DNA from: Cerasicoccus arenae
GTDB lineage: Bacteria; Verrucomicrobiota; Verrucomicrobiia; Opitutales; Cerasicoccaceae
Length of the DNA stretch: 64,000 nucleotides
NCBI RefSeq assembly: GCF_014651635.1
Contig: NZ_BMXG01000013.1
Span: 60,088-124,087 of the forward strand
Direction: 5' to 3'
Positions 6,989 through 17,400 of this stretch are shown in pieces; the stretch's first letter is position 1, and each line of letters starts with the position of its first letter. A model generated the notes under the pieces. The model made no database searches. It had not been told where the DNA came from and worked only from the letters and a program-made list of their open reading frames with translations. The translations under genes were made by a program, and so were the position numbers.

Positions 6989-9900
6989 CTACTGCACTGG
7001 CTGCAATGCAGTCAGCGCGGTATCGTCACCAAAATTGGTGATGTAAACCGGCATGTCAGTAACCGGGAAATTCGCATCCACATTCAGCTGACGAGTATTG
7101 CCAAATGCATCCGTTACAGTGCAAAGTCCAAGATCAATGCCAAGTGTTGTGCTTTGTGCGACATCCGGCACCCAGACCGTAAAGACCTCGCTCGTTCCCT
7201 TGTCCCAGAGATAGGCCCAGATATCCGTGTTTGCCATTGCAAGTCGAGGCGTATGCAACGCGCTGACCCCATCAAGCTGACGGATCAGCGTCGCGGTAGT
7301 AAACCAAGACGGGCGGATCGAGTCGTCATTGCGCATCAATCCAGAACCTGAATGCTGTGAAGCATGACTTCCGGTCTCGCGGTAGATGAAAACTTTCTCC
7401 ACACCATTCGCCAATATAATCATCAGGTTGCGTGGTAGCTTGGCGGCCTGATGGCGCTCTGTACGACCGATAGGACCACCGACATCGTAGCCGGTTTCCG
7501 TCATCCAGATTTCCTTGCCTGATCCATTAATATCACGCCAATCTGAAAGCTCTTGCAATAGCTCCTCATAAGTTAAGTTCAGATTACCGCCATTGTTCGC
7601 ATCACTGGTCGCCGTCTCTGGATCTTGTTGCCCACTGTAATAGTGAACGTTAATGATATCCGTGAAATCAAGTGGCGTCTTGCCATCTGAATATTGATAC
7701 GTGGCTAGTTGGCCGACCGTCGCTAAGTCGATGCCCGCATACCCACCATGACTAATCGTGGCCGTTGGGTCAGCAAGGAGTGCTGCTTCTGCACCCACAC
7801 GGAACATTTCAAAATACTCTGGCATCGTGCCCACAAAGAAGCCCCAACTAGCCGCATTCAGATTCGGCTCATTCCAAAGCTCGAAGTGATTAACAGTGTT
7901 TAATCCACTTAGCCCATCTGCGGTTTTCAGCACACCAACCGGATGGGTCTGTGCACCAAAACGAGCAACCGTTTGGAAAACGGCATCGGCGTAATCCTGA
8001 TTATCGGCAGGAGGATAGCCACCCCGATTTTGTGTCACCCCGACTGGAGCAGTAGTCGCCCAATCTGGCGTGTATAAGATATATGGCAGTGGGAAGAACC
8101 CTGCATCCTTGTATTCTTGCATGTATGAAGTGAGGTCAACATGCCAGGGTGCAACACCACCAGAGAAATCATAGTCATTTTCCGAAGTACTGAAGAAAGG
8201 CCACTTCATATTCTCAAAACGCACGTAACTGACCCCAAGCCATTCATGGATCCCAATGTATTCCGGAAGGGAAACATTCATCCCAAAACGCGAAGCAGCA
8301 GAACGAGCCACCAATGTATCCGGCATGATGAAATAATTGGACTGAAACAGCTTTCGCCCAACACTACTTTGCGCATCGATTCCTAGATAATAGGAACCAG
8401 TCTCTAGCGGAGTCGATGTGGAAAGTGAGACCATTTCAAACGAGTGTGGTGCAACCGTCACACTGGTAGTACGAGACTCAATATTGTCACCTACAGCAGG
8501 GATTGCCACCGTGTCATCAGCGGTACCGTCATAAACGAATAACGATGATGGTGCGCGAAGTACTTCGAGACTCTGTCCAACAGCCGTATGATGGTGCAGC
8601 CTAATGTATCGTGCTGAAAAGCTTCCGGTAAACGGCAACTCGACCATTGACCATTTCCCTTCCATATCAAAATCCACCAATTCAGGAATATTCGTGTAAT
8701 TGACACCATCCAGCGAATAACTGAAGTCAACGAGCCTTGCCCAGTTCGCGTCACCAGATAGGTAGTTCATTTTGACAATGTCTCGGACTTGTCCCAAATC
8801 GACATACTGGAATAGATCAGTGAATCCAGAATTATGCCAAGGCGTGCTGTAGCTAGTCGCAGAATCGTCATCCGTGAGTGAGTTGTCTTGTATAGTAACC
8901 CCTTCTTGCACGACCCAGCTCAATGCGCCCTGCGCATGATCATTACCAAAGACAGGGTCCACTAACATTTCATCATACAGTTCTCGATTCGTCTGTATTG
9001 AGTAATCGACAGTTACCGGCACAGTCTGGTCGCTATAATTATTGACCACAATCATCCCTTGAAAGGGAGTGTCTGCATAGCCCCAATCTGGGCTGGCCAA
9101 CTCGACTTCAATATCATCCCGAGCACCCGTAATTTGAGTTGCAATGACTAGGCCATCAACGCCGAGCGATGTTGTCCCGGCACCACCTGTAAACCATACA
9201 AATGACACATTTCTGATGGGGAAATCAATGATACCATTTTTATCTGGCTGGGCGAAGGACTCTCGGAAGCTTTCTGAAGTCGTGGGTATTTCTAGCCAAT
9301 TCCAGCCTTCCCAAGTCGCATTATGCAGCGAGAAAAGGTGCTCTCCCTCAGCATCTTCCACTTGAATGCCTACCTCATACACATTGGACTCGGAGTGTAG
9401 ATAAACCCAAATGCCAAAGTAATCGATTATTCCGGGGACATTCTCGTTGAGCCTGAAATCACCTTTGGCATTACTTGTCGATGCTCCGAAAAATTCAAGT
9501 GCTGTAATGCCTGCCTTCGCATCTACTTCATTGTACGGCTCATAATTTGCATAGAGCATGTTCCAACTAAATGTCGCTAAAACACCACCATCTTCTAGCG
9601 GATTTAGGAGGACGCGCTGAACATTGCTACCCAGTCCTGCAATGATGCTGTTTGGCGGAATAACTTCTGTGGCGATTGGCGACTCAGCAATAATCTCCAT
9701 GGCATTAATATAAGCGTAACCTCCTTGGAGAACCGACACATTCAATTGAACCTCCCCCTGCGCATCTGGTATCAAACCGGAAAGTGATGCAATCGAATCA
9801 TTATTCGCATTGGGGCGGCTACCAATACCAATACCCGGGCCACTACAAACGATGCTACTTGAAACAGTATTGGCTCCAACGGCCTCATAGCCGCTTTCAC

Positions 9901-10303
9901 GGACAATGGTCGTATCACGTGATCCAAATATATTAAACGTATAACGAAGTGCTGGATCCAAATTCGAGAACGTTAAAGTACCTCCTGCTGAGCTGACATA
10001 GAAACAGTCGCTAACGGCATTCAATTCGGCCAATGCACCAAGGCTCGAAGCAGGATCAAGCGTACCGGAAGAGTTGGCACCCCAGTATCCTGAAAACTCA
10101 AGCGAAATACCAGTATTATTGCCCGAGCTATCGGTCAAGTCGACGACTGGGTCATAGGAAATAATCGCCTCCCAATACTTGCCACTGTTATCTGGCTGTG
10201 ATGGGACAGGGTAATAAAAATCCAACAGAATTTGCTGAGATTGTAAGTAAGGCATAGCGAGTAACAACGTACACGCATATACTGCCTGAAGTATCTTTTT
10301 CAT
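6989..10303 (-). CDS. Secreted multidomain clan GH-A-like glycoside hydrolase
   Basis: An 1104-aa exported protein. It has a signal peptide (about 1-22), a first beta-rich domain (about 25-210) and a second carbohydrate-binding-like domain (about 215-390). An F5/8-type discoidin-like region follows (about 470-580), then a (beta/alpha)8 catalytic domain (about 670-1020). The proposed acid/base is Glu812 in ELWNEPN and the proposed nucleophile is Glu936 in WMTETGYDVGG, the clan GH-A pattern (GH39/GH5-like; exact family not assignable by eye). It is a paralogue of the protein encoded at 25505-28807: the two share the second domain, the discoidin-like part, the catalytic domain and the RTERHQAAKLPRN-type segment. 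This copy has an extra N-terminal domain and lacks the other's C-terminal domain. It is the last gene of a minus-strand series and is followed by a strong terminator. Confidence 0.8.
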   Translation of the reverse strand: MKKILQAVYACTLLLAMPYLQSQQILLDFYYPVPSQPDNSGKYWEAIISYDPVVDLTDSSGNNTGISLEFSGYWGANSSGTLDPASSLGALAELNAVSDCFYVSSAGGTLTFSNLDPALRYTFNIFGSRDTTIVRESGYEAVGANTVSSSIVCSGPGIGIGSRPNANNDSIASLSGLIPDAQGEVQLNVSVLQGGYAYINAMEIIAESPIATEVIPPNSIIAGLGSNVQRVLLNPLEDGGVLATFSWNMLYANYEPYNEVDAKAGITALEFFGASTSNAKGDFRLNENVPGIIDYFGIWVYLHSESNVYEVGIQVEDAEGEHLFSLHNATWEGWNWLEIPTTSESFRESFAQPDKNGIIDFPIRNVSFVWFTGGAGTTSLGVDGLVIATQITGARDDIEVELASPDWGYADTPFQGMIVVNNYSDQTVPVTVDYSIQTNRELYDEMLVDPVFGNDHAQGALSWVVQEGVTIQDNSLTDDDSATSYSTPWHNSGFTDLFQYVDLGQVRDIVKMNYLSGDANWARLVDFSYSLDGVNYTNIPELVDFDMEGKWSMVELPFTGSFSARYIRLHHHTAVGQSLEVLRAPSSLFVYDGTADDTVAIPAVGDNIESRTTSVTVAPHSFEMVSLSTSTPLETGSYYLGIDAQSSVGRKLFQSNYFIMPDTLVARSAASRFGMNVSLPEYIGIHEWLGVSYVRFENMKWPFFSTSENDYDFSGGVAPWHVDLTSYMQEYKDAGFFPLPYILYTPDWATTAPVGVTQNRGGYPPADNQDYADAVFQTVARFGAQTHPVGVLKTADGLSGLNTVNHFELWNEPNLNAASWGFFVGTMPEYFEMFRVGAEAALLADPTATISHGGYAGIDLATVGQLATYQYSDGKTPLDFTDIINVHYYSGQQDPETATSDANNGGNLNLTYEELLQELSDWRDINGSGKEIWMTETGYDVGGPIGRTERHQAAKLPRNLMIILANGVEKVFIYRETGSHASQHSGSGLMRNDDSIRPSWFTTATLIRQLDGVSALHTPRLAMANTDIWAYLWDKGTSEVFTVWVPDVAQSTTLGIDLGLCTVTDAFGNTRQLNVDANFPVTDMPVYITNFGDDTALTALQPVQ

Positions 10304-10382
10304 TATTTATGAGGTTAGGGTGGAACGAGATGCGCCAGAAGGGCGCGCTGTGATTCATTCTAAAAATTCATTATGACATTCC

Positions 10383-12149
10383 TTATTTTGCAGAAACACG
10401 CAGAAAACAATTATCTATTAATGGTGCCATAAAACGCGCAGTCAGTGTGCCATCTCCGTTCTCAAAAGGCGCACCATCAAGTGTTCCTCCAACTGACCAT
10501 TCCGCCAAGTCATCCGAGTATTCAGGAAGATAGACGGGCGCGACCAAACCAGAGCGGCAGTCGATTTCTATTCCAAATCCCTTGTCCTCAGACCAAGGAA
10601 TCGGACGGACAATGGGCAAGCTTGATCCGCTATTCGGGTCAGTGCAAAACGCGTACTCCTCAAAATTGATATGACTGTCTCGATCCGGGTCTGCATAATC
10701 ACCAGCATCACCAGACGGCTCTACCTGATTAAAATACTTTTTGCGCCATGCATCTATTGGATCAATAGCCCAAACCTCCATTCTTTTGTGCGCTGAAGTA
10801 ACCCCGCTTAGACGTAAGCCCTTCGCCTCCCAGGGATCAGAGTTCGGCACTGAAGAAATTAAGATCCAGGAAGCCGGCAAGTATCCAGTCGATGAACCGA
10901 TTTCAAGCCGATCGCCATCGGGTTCAACGATTTCAACTGTGATGGTTTCATCCGCCTCACCACCGAACTGATGGATACGAACGCCTCCGAGCTCGATATC
11001 CTCCGACCAGTCGATGTCCTCAACCGGTCCATTATAAATGCAGCGGAGATTCGGCGTTGGCAAAGCACTTCCGACCGGACCACCAAGTGAGGGGGTTGTC
11101 ACCCAAACCACATTACCCTGACGGTACAGTAATCCCCCCTCTGGAGCAATCAATTCAACCGACTCTGGAATACCTGTAATTTTTAATGTAATTGGCGATG
11201 AAGGAACGTCTTCATCCACGAAGAGCGTCAGATGATTACCCGAAACGTTTACCTCTGCTGTTCGCCGAGCAATATCATATGCAACGACCTCATTAATCGG
11301 CGCTGACCACACATCATCTGCTCCACCTTCGCCGTACAGAGACTCAATCATTTCAAGGCGCTGCGCCCAGCGGATTCGATTCGGGTGATCCGGCTCTGGC
11401 TCCATACCATGAGCAAAATCAAGCACGACATCTCCATCTAATAGTGGGTCGGGAAAATCAAAATACGGATCACCAATGGATGCCCACCTTGGCTCGTCTA
11501 GATAAATTCGCTTAAGGTCGGTCCAATCGAGATTGGCACGATAGATATTGGTCATTGGACCACCCTGAATTCCACCAGCCAACAATCCATATTCCGCAAG
11601 GTAAGGTCGATAGGCGGTATCGCCACTCGGATAAACGAAATAAGTGGTCGCACGTCTGTTAGGAGTAAACCACCCGATCAAAACTTGATTCCAATATATT
11701 TCGTTACGCAACTGGTCTTCAGACAAATCGTACGCAGCGTGCGAATATGAATGATTAGCAACCCCCCACCCAGCTTCGCACATTTCACGGACCTGCTCCC
11801 AGGATAGCATGTATATGTGATAATTCTCACCGCTAGGATTCATACGCAAAGCAAACAATGCCGCATTACCAACAAAAGGCTTACGATTCCCACCCTCGAC
11901 TCCTGGAGGCGCATCAGTATAGTGGTACTCTGCGAGAACTGGCAGAGATATCGTATAAGTGCTGACTGGTGAGTCATCAATATCAAGGCTATAGACCCAG
12001 CGCTTATCATACTTCAGCGCACAGACTTCAGCCATAGGCTCTGGCCCAGAAAAATCCGGCCACGACCATGACCACTCGCGATCAGCAGCATGGGCGTTAA
12101 TCAGCACCGCAAAACATAGGACTAATCCAAATACAGAAGTTTTATTCAT
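10383..12149 (-). CDS. Secreted NodB-like polysaccharide deacetylase homologue
   Basis: A 588-aa protein with a signal peptide (about 1-22, cleaved near AHAAD). The N-terminal half resembles the NodB/carbohydrate esterase 4 fold: YSLDIDD supplies the Asp pair (residues 56-59), NHSYSH the metal His pair (His133, His137), and FVYPSGD replaces the usual RPPYG. Activity would be removal of acetyl groups from a polysaccharide, but the motifs are divergent, so catalysis is unproven. A beta-rich middle (about 300-450) follows, then a C-terminal module (about 460-588) with the Ca-binding-like DPDRDSHINFEEYAF and a YxxxxSxDLxxW segment. The start ATG at 12149 overlaps the stop codon of the upstream paralogue (TAATG), implying translational coupling. 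Confidence 0.72.
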   Translation of the reverse strand: MNKTSVFGLVLCFAVLINAHAADREWSWSWPDFSGPEPMAEVCALKYDKRWVYSLDIDDSPVSTYTISLPVLAEYHYTDAPPGVEGGNRKPFVGNAALFALRMNPSGENYHIYMLSWEQVREMCEAGWGVANHSYSHAAYDLSEDQLRNEIYWNQVLIGWFTPNRRATTYFVYPSGDTAYRPYLAEYGLLAGGIQGGPMTNIYRANLDWTDLKRIYLDEPRWASIGDPYFDFPDPLLDGDVVLDFAHGMEPEPDHPNRIRWAQRLEMIESLYGEGGADDVWSAPINEVVAYDIARRTAEVNVSGNHLTLFVDEDVPSSPITLKITGIPESVELIAPEGGLLYRQGNVVWVTTPSLGGPVGSALPTPNLRCIYNGPVEDIDWSEDIELGGVRIHQFGGEADETITVEIVEPDGDRLEIGSSTGYLPASWILISSVPNSDPWEAKGLRLSGVTSAHKRMEVWAIDPIDAWRKKYFNQVEPSGDAGDYADPDRDSHINFEEYAFCTDPNSGSSLPIVRPIPWSEDKGFGIEIDCRSGLVAPVYLPEYSDDLAEWSVGGTLDGAPFENGDGTLTARFMAPLIDNCFLRVSAK

Positions 12150-13537
12150 TAAGAACTCGCCTCCCCTTCCACTACCCAAATTTCCATTTTCTTGTGAGCT
12201 TCGGTGTTTCCGACCACACGCAATCCTTTTGCGGACCACGGAGATTTATTTGGAACCGAGGAAAATAGCTTCCATTCCGCATCTGAGCTTGCCCCGCATG
12301 ATCCGACTTCAACAACCGCGCCATTCAATGTAACAATAGCAATCGAAAGTGTGGCACCTTTCTCAACATCATATTGAAGAACCCGCACACCAGCTAGTTC
12401 AATTGCATCTGGCCAATCGAGATCCGTAACGGGGCCATTGTAAATGCAGCGGACATTTGGAGTGGGTAAAGGGCTACCAACCGGACCACCAAGCGAGGGG
12501 GTCGTTACCCAGACAACATCTTTATTTCGGTAAAGAAAACCTCCCTCCGGTGCTTCAAGGTGAACGGATTCTGGAATCCCGGCAATCGTTAAAGTAATCG
12601 GAGAAGCCGGCGCATTTTCATCCAAAAAGAGCGTTAGCTGGTTATCCGAAATATCAACGGCGGCGGTACGCCTTGCAATATCATAGGCCACAATTTCATC
12701 AATCGACGCTGACCACATATCATCCGCCCCGCCCTCGCCATAAAGGCTCTGGATCATGCTTAATCGCCTCTCCCAACGGATCCGGTTAGGGTGATTCGGC
12801 TCGACATCCATTCCATGAGTAATGTCGACAACAACATCTCCATCTTGGATTGGATCAGGGAATTGATGATAAGGGTCATCGGTTTTTGACCACTCATCTT
12901 CATCTAGGAAAATTCGCTTAAGGTCCGTCCAGTCAAAGTCCTTAAGATGTATATTGGACACAGGCTCACCCACGTGACCACCAGACAGTAACTGGTAATC
13001 TTTAAGAAACGGGCGATAGGCAGTATCTCCGCTTGGGTATACAAAATAGTTTGGGGCCAGAGTGTTCGACGTGTGCCATGCGATTAAAACCTGGTTCCAA
13101 TATGCCTCGTTACGCATCTGCTCCTCCGTCAAACCGTAGTCCGCATGAGAATAAGCATGATTGGCAACTGCCCAGCCCGCTTTACACATCTCTTGGATTT
13201 GTGCCCAGCACAACAGAGTCGAATTGTAAATTTCATCGGCTGGATTCACATGCGATGAGAATACTGCTGCGTTACCAACAAAAGGCTTACGATTTCCTCC
13301 CCGAACACCGGGCGGCGCATCAGTAAAGTGATAACCTGAAAGCAAGGGAAATGATACAGTGTAATTAGTCACGGGCATATCATCGATATCCAAACTGTAA
13401 GCCCAGCGTTTCCCATACTTTAAAGCGCAGACTTCAACTGTTGGCTCCGGGCCCATAAATTCTCTCCAAGACCATGACCAAGTTCGACTCGTGTCATGTT
13501 CGATAATCGGAGATCTGTTTGATACACTATAATTCAT
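12149..13537 (-). CDS. NodB-like deacetylase homologue without signal peptide
   Basis: A 462-aa close paralogue of the downstream 588-aa protein. The same motifs are present: YSLDIDD, NHAYSH and FVYPSGD. Two differences stand out. The N terminus (MNYSVSNRSP) is hydrophilic with no signal peptide, and an in-frame stop lies three codons upstream, so no longer start is possible. The protein also ends just before the C-terminal Ca-binding-like module of its partner. It would therefore be cytoplasmic or be a decayed duplicate. Its stop codon overlaps the next start by one base (TAATG). The pair probably arose by tandem duplication. Confidence 0.7.
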   Translation of the reverse strand: MNYSVSNRSPIIEHDTSRTWSWSWREFMGPEPTVEVCALKYGKRWAYSLDIDDMPVTNYTVSFPLLSGYHFTDAPPGVRGGNRKPFVGNAAVFSSHVNPADEIYNSTLLCWAQIQEMCKAGWAVANHAYSHADYGLTEEQMRNEAYWNQVLIAWHTSNTLAPNYFVYPSGDTAYRPFLKDYQLLSGGHVGEPVSNIHLKDFDWTDLKRIFLDEDEWSKTDDPYHQFPDPIQDGDVVVDITHGMDVEPNHPNRIRWERRLSMIQSLYGEGGADDMWSASIDEIVAYDIARRTAAVDISDNQLTLFLDENAPASPITLTIAGIPESVHLEAPEGGFLYRNKDVVWVTTPSLGGPVGSPLPTPNVRCIYNGPVTDLDWPDAIELAGVRVLQYDVEKGATLSIAIVTLNGAVVEVGSCGASSDAEWKLFSSVPNKSPWSAKGLRVVGNTEAHKKMEIWVVEGEASS

Positions 13538-13645
13538 TTTTATTTAACTGAAAAACCTACGCGATTTCACGTGCTTGTAGTATTCATGAACGCATAGAAA
13601 ATGGATGGATACATAGTAATAACCAGCCAAAAGGGGATATATTGA

Positions 13646-13734
13646 CTCCCTTATCACCATGTAAGCGCGTATAGATCCTATTAGAACGTGGCATCACAGA
13701 AAAAAGCTTAAAGCAGTCGCACGAGATAAGGGAG
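13646..13734 (-). other. Long-range 10-bp inverted repeat
   Basis: CTCCCTTATC (13646-13655) and GATAAGGGAG (13725-13734) are exact inverse complements 69 nt apart in the 203-bp gap between the secreted 231-aa gene and the NodB-like pair. It could form an RNA stem in the leader of the NodB-like genes or in the 3' end of the preceding transcript. There is no T tract, so it is not a standard terminator. Confidence 0.4.
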
Positions 13735-13740
13735 CTACAC

Positions 13741-14436
13741 TTACTTCGCGTAGTCTGACAGGATTCGGAATTTCATCGAACCCGTATCACGGGAGTCTGA
13801 ATCGGATACAAAAATCAGATAGCGAAATCGTCCAACATGAGTCCACATGTTTGTATACAGAGGCCGAATGCCACCTGGCTCACGCACGACGAAGGCAATC
13901 GGATACTCTATCGTGCCAGTAAACGGCTGCGGCAAATACGCTGTTTTCTTAGGGGGGAGCTGCAATATTTCATCGCCCATTTTAGCGATCAAATCACGCT
14001 CAGTGAAGTTATAAAATCGGTAACTGCCAGTCGGGTATTTATCGAAACTATCTTCTAAAGTCACAATTTTATAATTCCCACCTTCACCGGCAAAGAAAAA
14101 AAGCGGCTTCTTGATCGAACCATCTAACTGAACTTGCGCAACGGGTTGATAAGCGTCCTGCTCCTGCCCATCCTTTCCTTTTCGGAAAAACACAATTGGA
14201 TTCGATCCATGATAATCGACCTCACTCGAACGCCTCATACTATGAACACGTAGTGGAATCATTTCTCCGTCCGAACGAACATACAGGGTATCTTTAATTG
14301 GCTTCCCCCAGCTTACACAACTAAAGGTAGTTTCTACGTTTGCTACCGCATCAGCAGCACAAGCCAGCGACGGAAAAATAAAGCCCGATAGTAAGACGCT
14401 ATAGAGAGACCAATACTTCAAAATAAAATTACACAT
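13741..14436 (-). CDS. Secreted protein of unknown function
   Basis: A 231-aa protein not recognised as a named family. A signal peptide is visible (about 1-28, ending SLACAADA). The mature part is beta-rich, without Cys pairs or known catalytic motifs; a PPKKTAYLPQPFTG stretch sits near residue 160. Its ATG overlaps the end of the upstream 1305-aa prepilin-like gene by 8 bp (14429-14436), so the two are very probably co-translated and functionally linked. In Verrucomicrobia such small secreted proteins sometimes accompany Verru_Chthon-type genes; that association is recalled, not checked. Confidence 0.7.
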   Translation of the reverse strand: MCNFILKYWSLYSVLLSGFIFPSLACAADAVANVETTFSCVSWGKPIKDTLYVRSDGEMIPLRVHSMRRSSEVDYHGSNPIVFFRKGKDGQEQDAYQPVAQVQLDGSIKKPLFFFAGEGGNYKIVTLEDSFDKYPTGSYRFYNFTERDLIAKMGDEILQLPPKKTAYLPQPFTGTIEYPIAFVVREPGGIRPLYTNMWTHVGRFRYLIFVSDSDSRDTGSMKFRILSDYAK

Positions 14437-17400
14437 CGTCTTTACTCAGCCAGCGAAAACCAATGATTTTGAAACGCCGGCCAAACGTTTCATTAATCCC
14501 TCCATCCACTAGATCAGAAACTTCAGCCCATGGATCGTTGCCAGTGGGATCCATGTATTCAGGGACGCGCTGCACTAATGCTTCACACCATGCTCTTGAG
14601 GCAACATCTCCCTCAATCCCAGTAGTCGCCTCACCATAAGCGCGAATGATGAATGTATCAGAGCGAGCGGAAATATATGGTGCCAACGGCGTCAGTACGT
14701 CTGCCTGTGTGAGCCAACCAGGAATGCCCGCTGATGTTCTTCCAAGAGTGTTATCCACATTAAATCGAGCATCACTAACCCAATCATAGGCGTCATCTCC
14801 TGCTTCCCCAATCTCGTTATTAATTCCAGATTGATCAATCGCCCGCGCCAATGCCCCCTGCCTCTGTTGATTCACGTCAGAAGATCCAGGCCGTCGATTA
14901 ACAAAGTCAGAAAGGCTTAAAAAAGGACCACGCGCTTTCACTTCATCAACGATCGCCACTGCCAGTGCATCAAGCTGTGAGTCAGTTAAGCTAATAGGCG
15001 CATTCCAGTCATCCTTAATATTGCCACTTGAGCCAACTTCAGCATTCGGCAATGAAACCCGCGAATAGAGAGCTCCCACCGAGGTATCGCTTCTTATTGA
15101 AGTACCATCGTAGTAATCAAATTCCCGGCCAAAATTTCCGGCCAAAAAAGCCTTCCACGCGACAACTGACGTTGAGTTAATATTGAACCCACCCTCAGGA
15201 GCCCAATAGGCAGCAGACTTAGTATAACCATCGTTCCCGATAAGATCACTGCGAAGCTTACTATAGTCATCATCCCCAAAATAGGCAAAACGCCGATTGG
15301 AAAGTACCGGATCCACACCAGTATCCTCAGCAACCTCAACAATCGAATCGAGTCTTTGACTAACCGTCAATTCCTCTGATGCTGGAGCTAGACTGGAGAA
15401 AAAATAAGAATCAAAGAGAACCTCATTACTCAAATAGGAAACATCATACATCGTTGGTTGCATGATACCCCACTGCATCTTGAAATTTAAATCCAGCTCA
15501 TCACTTGGAACAAAAGGCGTTGCCTGAGAATTCCCAATTGCATTCCTTGGCATATATCCACTACTGGAAATATTGGCATGCTGCAATGAGCCGAGTGACC
15601 ATAATGGCATCGTTGGAATTTCTTGAAGGATCACACTTCTTGACCCAACGTCTACTCCATACCCGTATCCAAAGTAAGTTCGCGTATCATTGAGAAAAGT
15701 CTGCGGCCTCAAATTGTTATAATCGGCGAACCCGGACATCGGGCCCATGAACACACCATAGCGATCCGTAACCACATCACCGCTAAACATAGAAGATCCA
15801 AGCAGAGCAAAGGGATTGCTGTTTCCTAACATTTCAACCGATACGCCTAAATCAGTATTGGCTGGATTAATCCGCACTTCCATATACATGAATGGACAGG
15901 TTCCATTAACAAAATCCAAGGGCAAAATCCGGTTGTTTTTTATGTCTTTGAATACATCACTCGGATTCTCTCCAGATGGAGTGGAATACCCTCCACCCAT
16001 AGCACGAAGCGCGAAGTCTTCTTTCAGAAAATCTCCTCCTTCTTTAATACTGTTCTTATCCGTCAGCAAATAGTCTTGCCAGTCAAAGAGGATAATTCGT
16101 TCGTCATTCGCCGCGCGATCAGAGGCAAAATTGCTATATTTGCTTACCCAATACACATCATCAACGCTCACTTCATACTCAGCCGATATATTGTCAATTT
16201 CAACTGCAGGAGGGACATCATCCGGATTTTTTTTTGCACGCTGCGTCATTCTATGACGAGAATCGAGCTCACTACGATACATGAGTATGCCTCCATTGGT
16301 ATTCCATCCAGGCTCCATAAAAAGCGGCTTATCGCTAGCTCTAACATCAGCCATACTTAGTTCCTCAGCAGCACTAAATATCCGCTGTTCACCTGGCTGA
16401 AGAATTATGGGATCATCGCCATCGGGTGGATTTCCGAACAAGAATTCAAAGTAATCCAGATTTCGGTTAATGACTTGTCCGTCAACTAGATGATGCACGG
16501 GAACTGCAGATTTCATCAGATCATTAAAAGTGGCAGTGTAAGAACCTTCGGTAGTAAGCGAACCGACATCACGCCAAGAAAAGCTAAAAGCCATCTTGGG
16601 ATTCGTGAATTTTAGCTTATAAGCATTAAAGGAAATGCTCACGTTATATGGGTTCCATAGTACAGCAACCGGCTGCACCTTGAGCGCAATGATGTTACCG
16701 GGGCCTGAATCCTCCATTATCCAGCCATCCTCACTCTCTTGAGTTTCACCATTTTCGTCTATATAAGTGGCCAAAAGCGGCTCACCCAATTCGTCACGAG
16801 CGATTCGATAGACATGATTCAAAGAAACCTGAGCCAGACTAAAGACAAGATACATGCGCACCGCTACAGGCGCGACCTCGTGCCCCGTCAATCTCGGGAC
16901 ATCCACTGGACCACTTCTAATCTCCCACTCCTTAATCGGCTTAACCTTCGTATTGACGAAGTTGTCCCAAGGATCAATGTCGGCATCGCTGTTCCCTTTA
17001 TTCGCACTTCCCATTACATTTACAAAGCTGTATCGCATGGCAAAATCATGATTATAGCCAGCGGCATTCGCATAATCGATGGTGTTCGGCCGATAGGCCC
17101 GAGACGCAATTGATGGCGCTGCGTCAGCGCCTGAGACATCCTTATACAAATTGTAATAGCTACGAAGAAAATGCCATGTCGGGCCACGGAGATACGCGTT
17201 TGCGGAAATATCTGGCACGGGATGCTTGAAGAGGTAACTAACAGCTCCGCCCTCGTATGGATCTAAATAACCAACATCGGTTTCTGGATTGTCGACACGT
17301 TCCGCGTCTGGATTACCACCGTATGGTGAGCCATTGAAATTTTCGTCAGATAACTCAAACAACAGATTTAAATCCTTCTTGAGACCGCCATTGCGAACAT

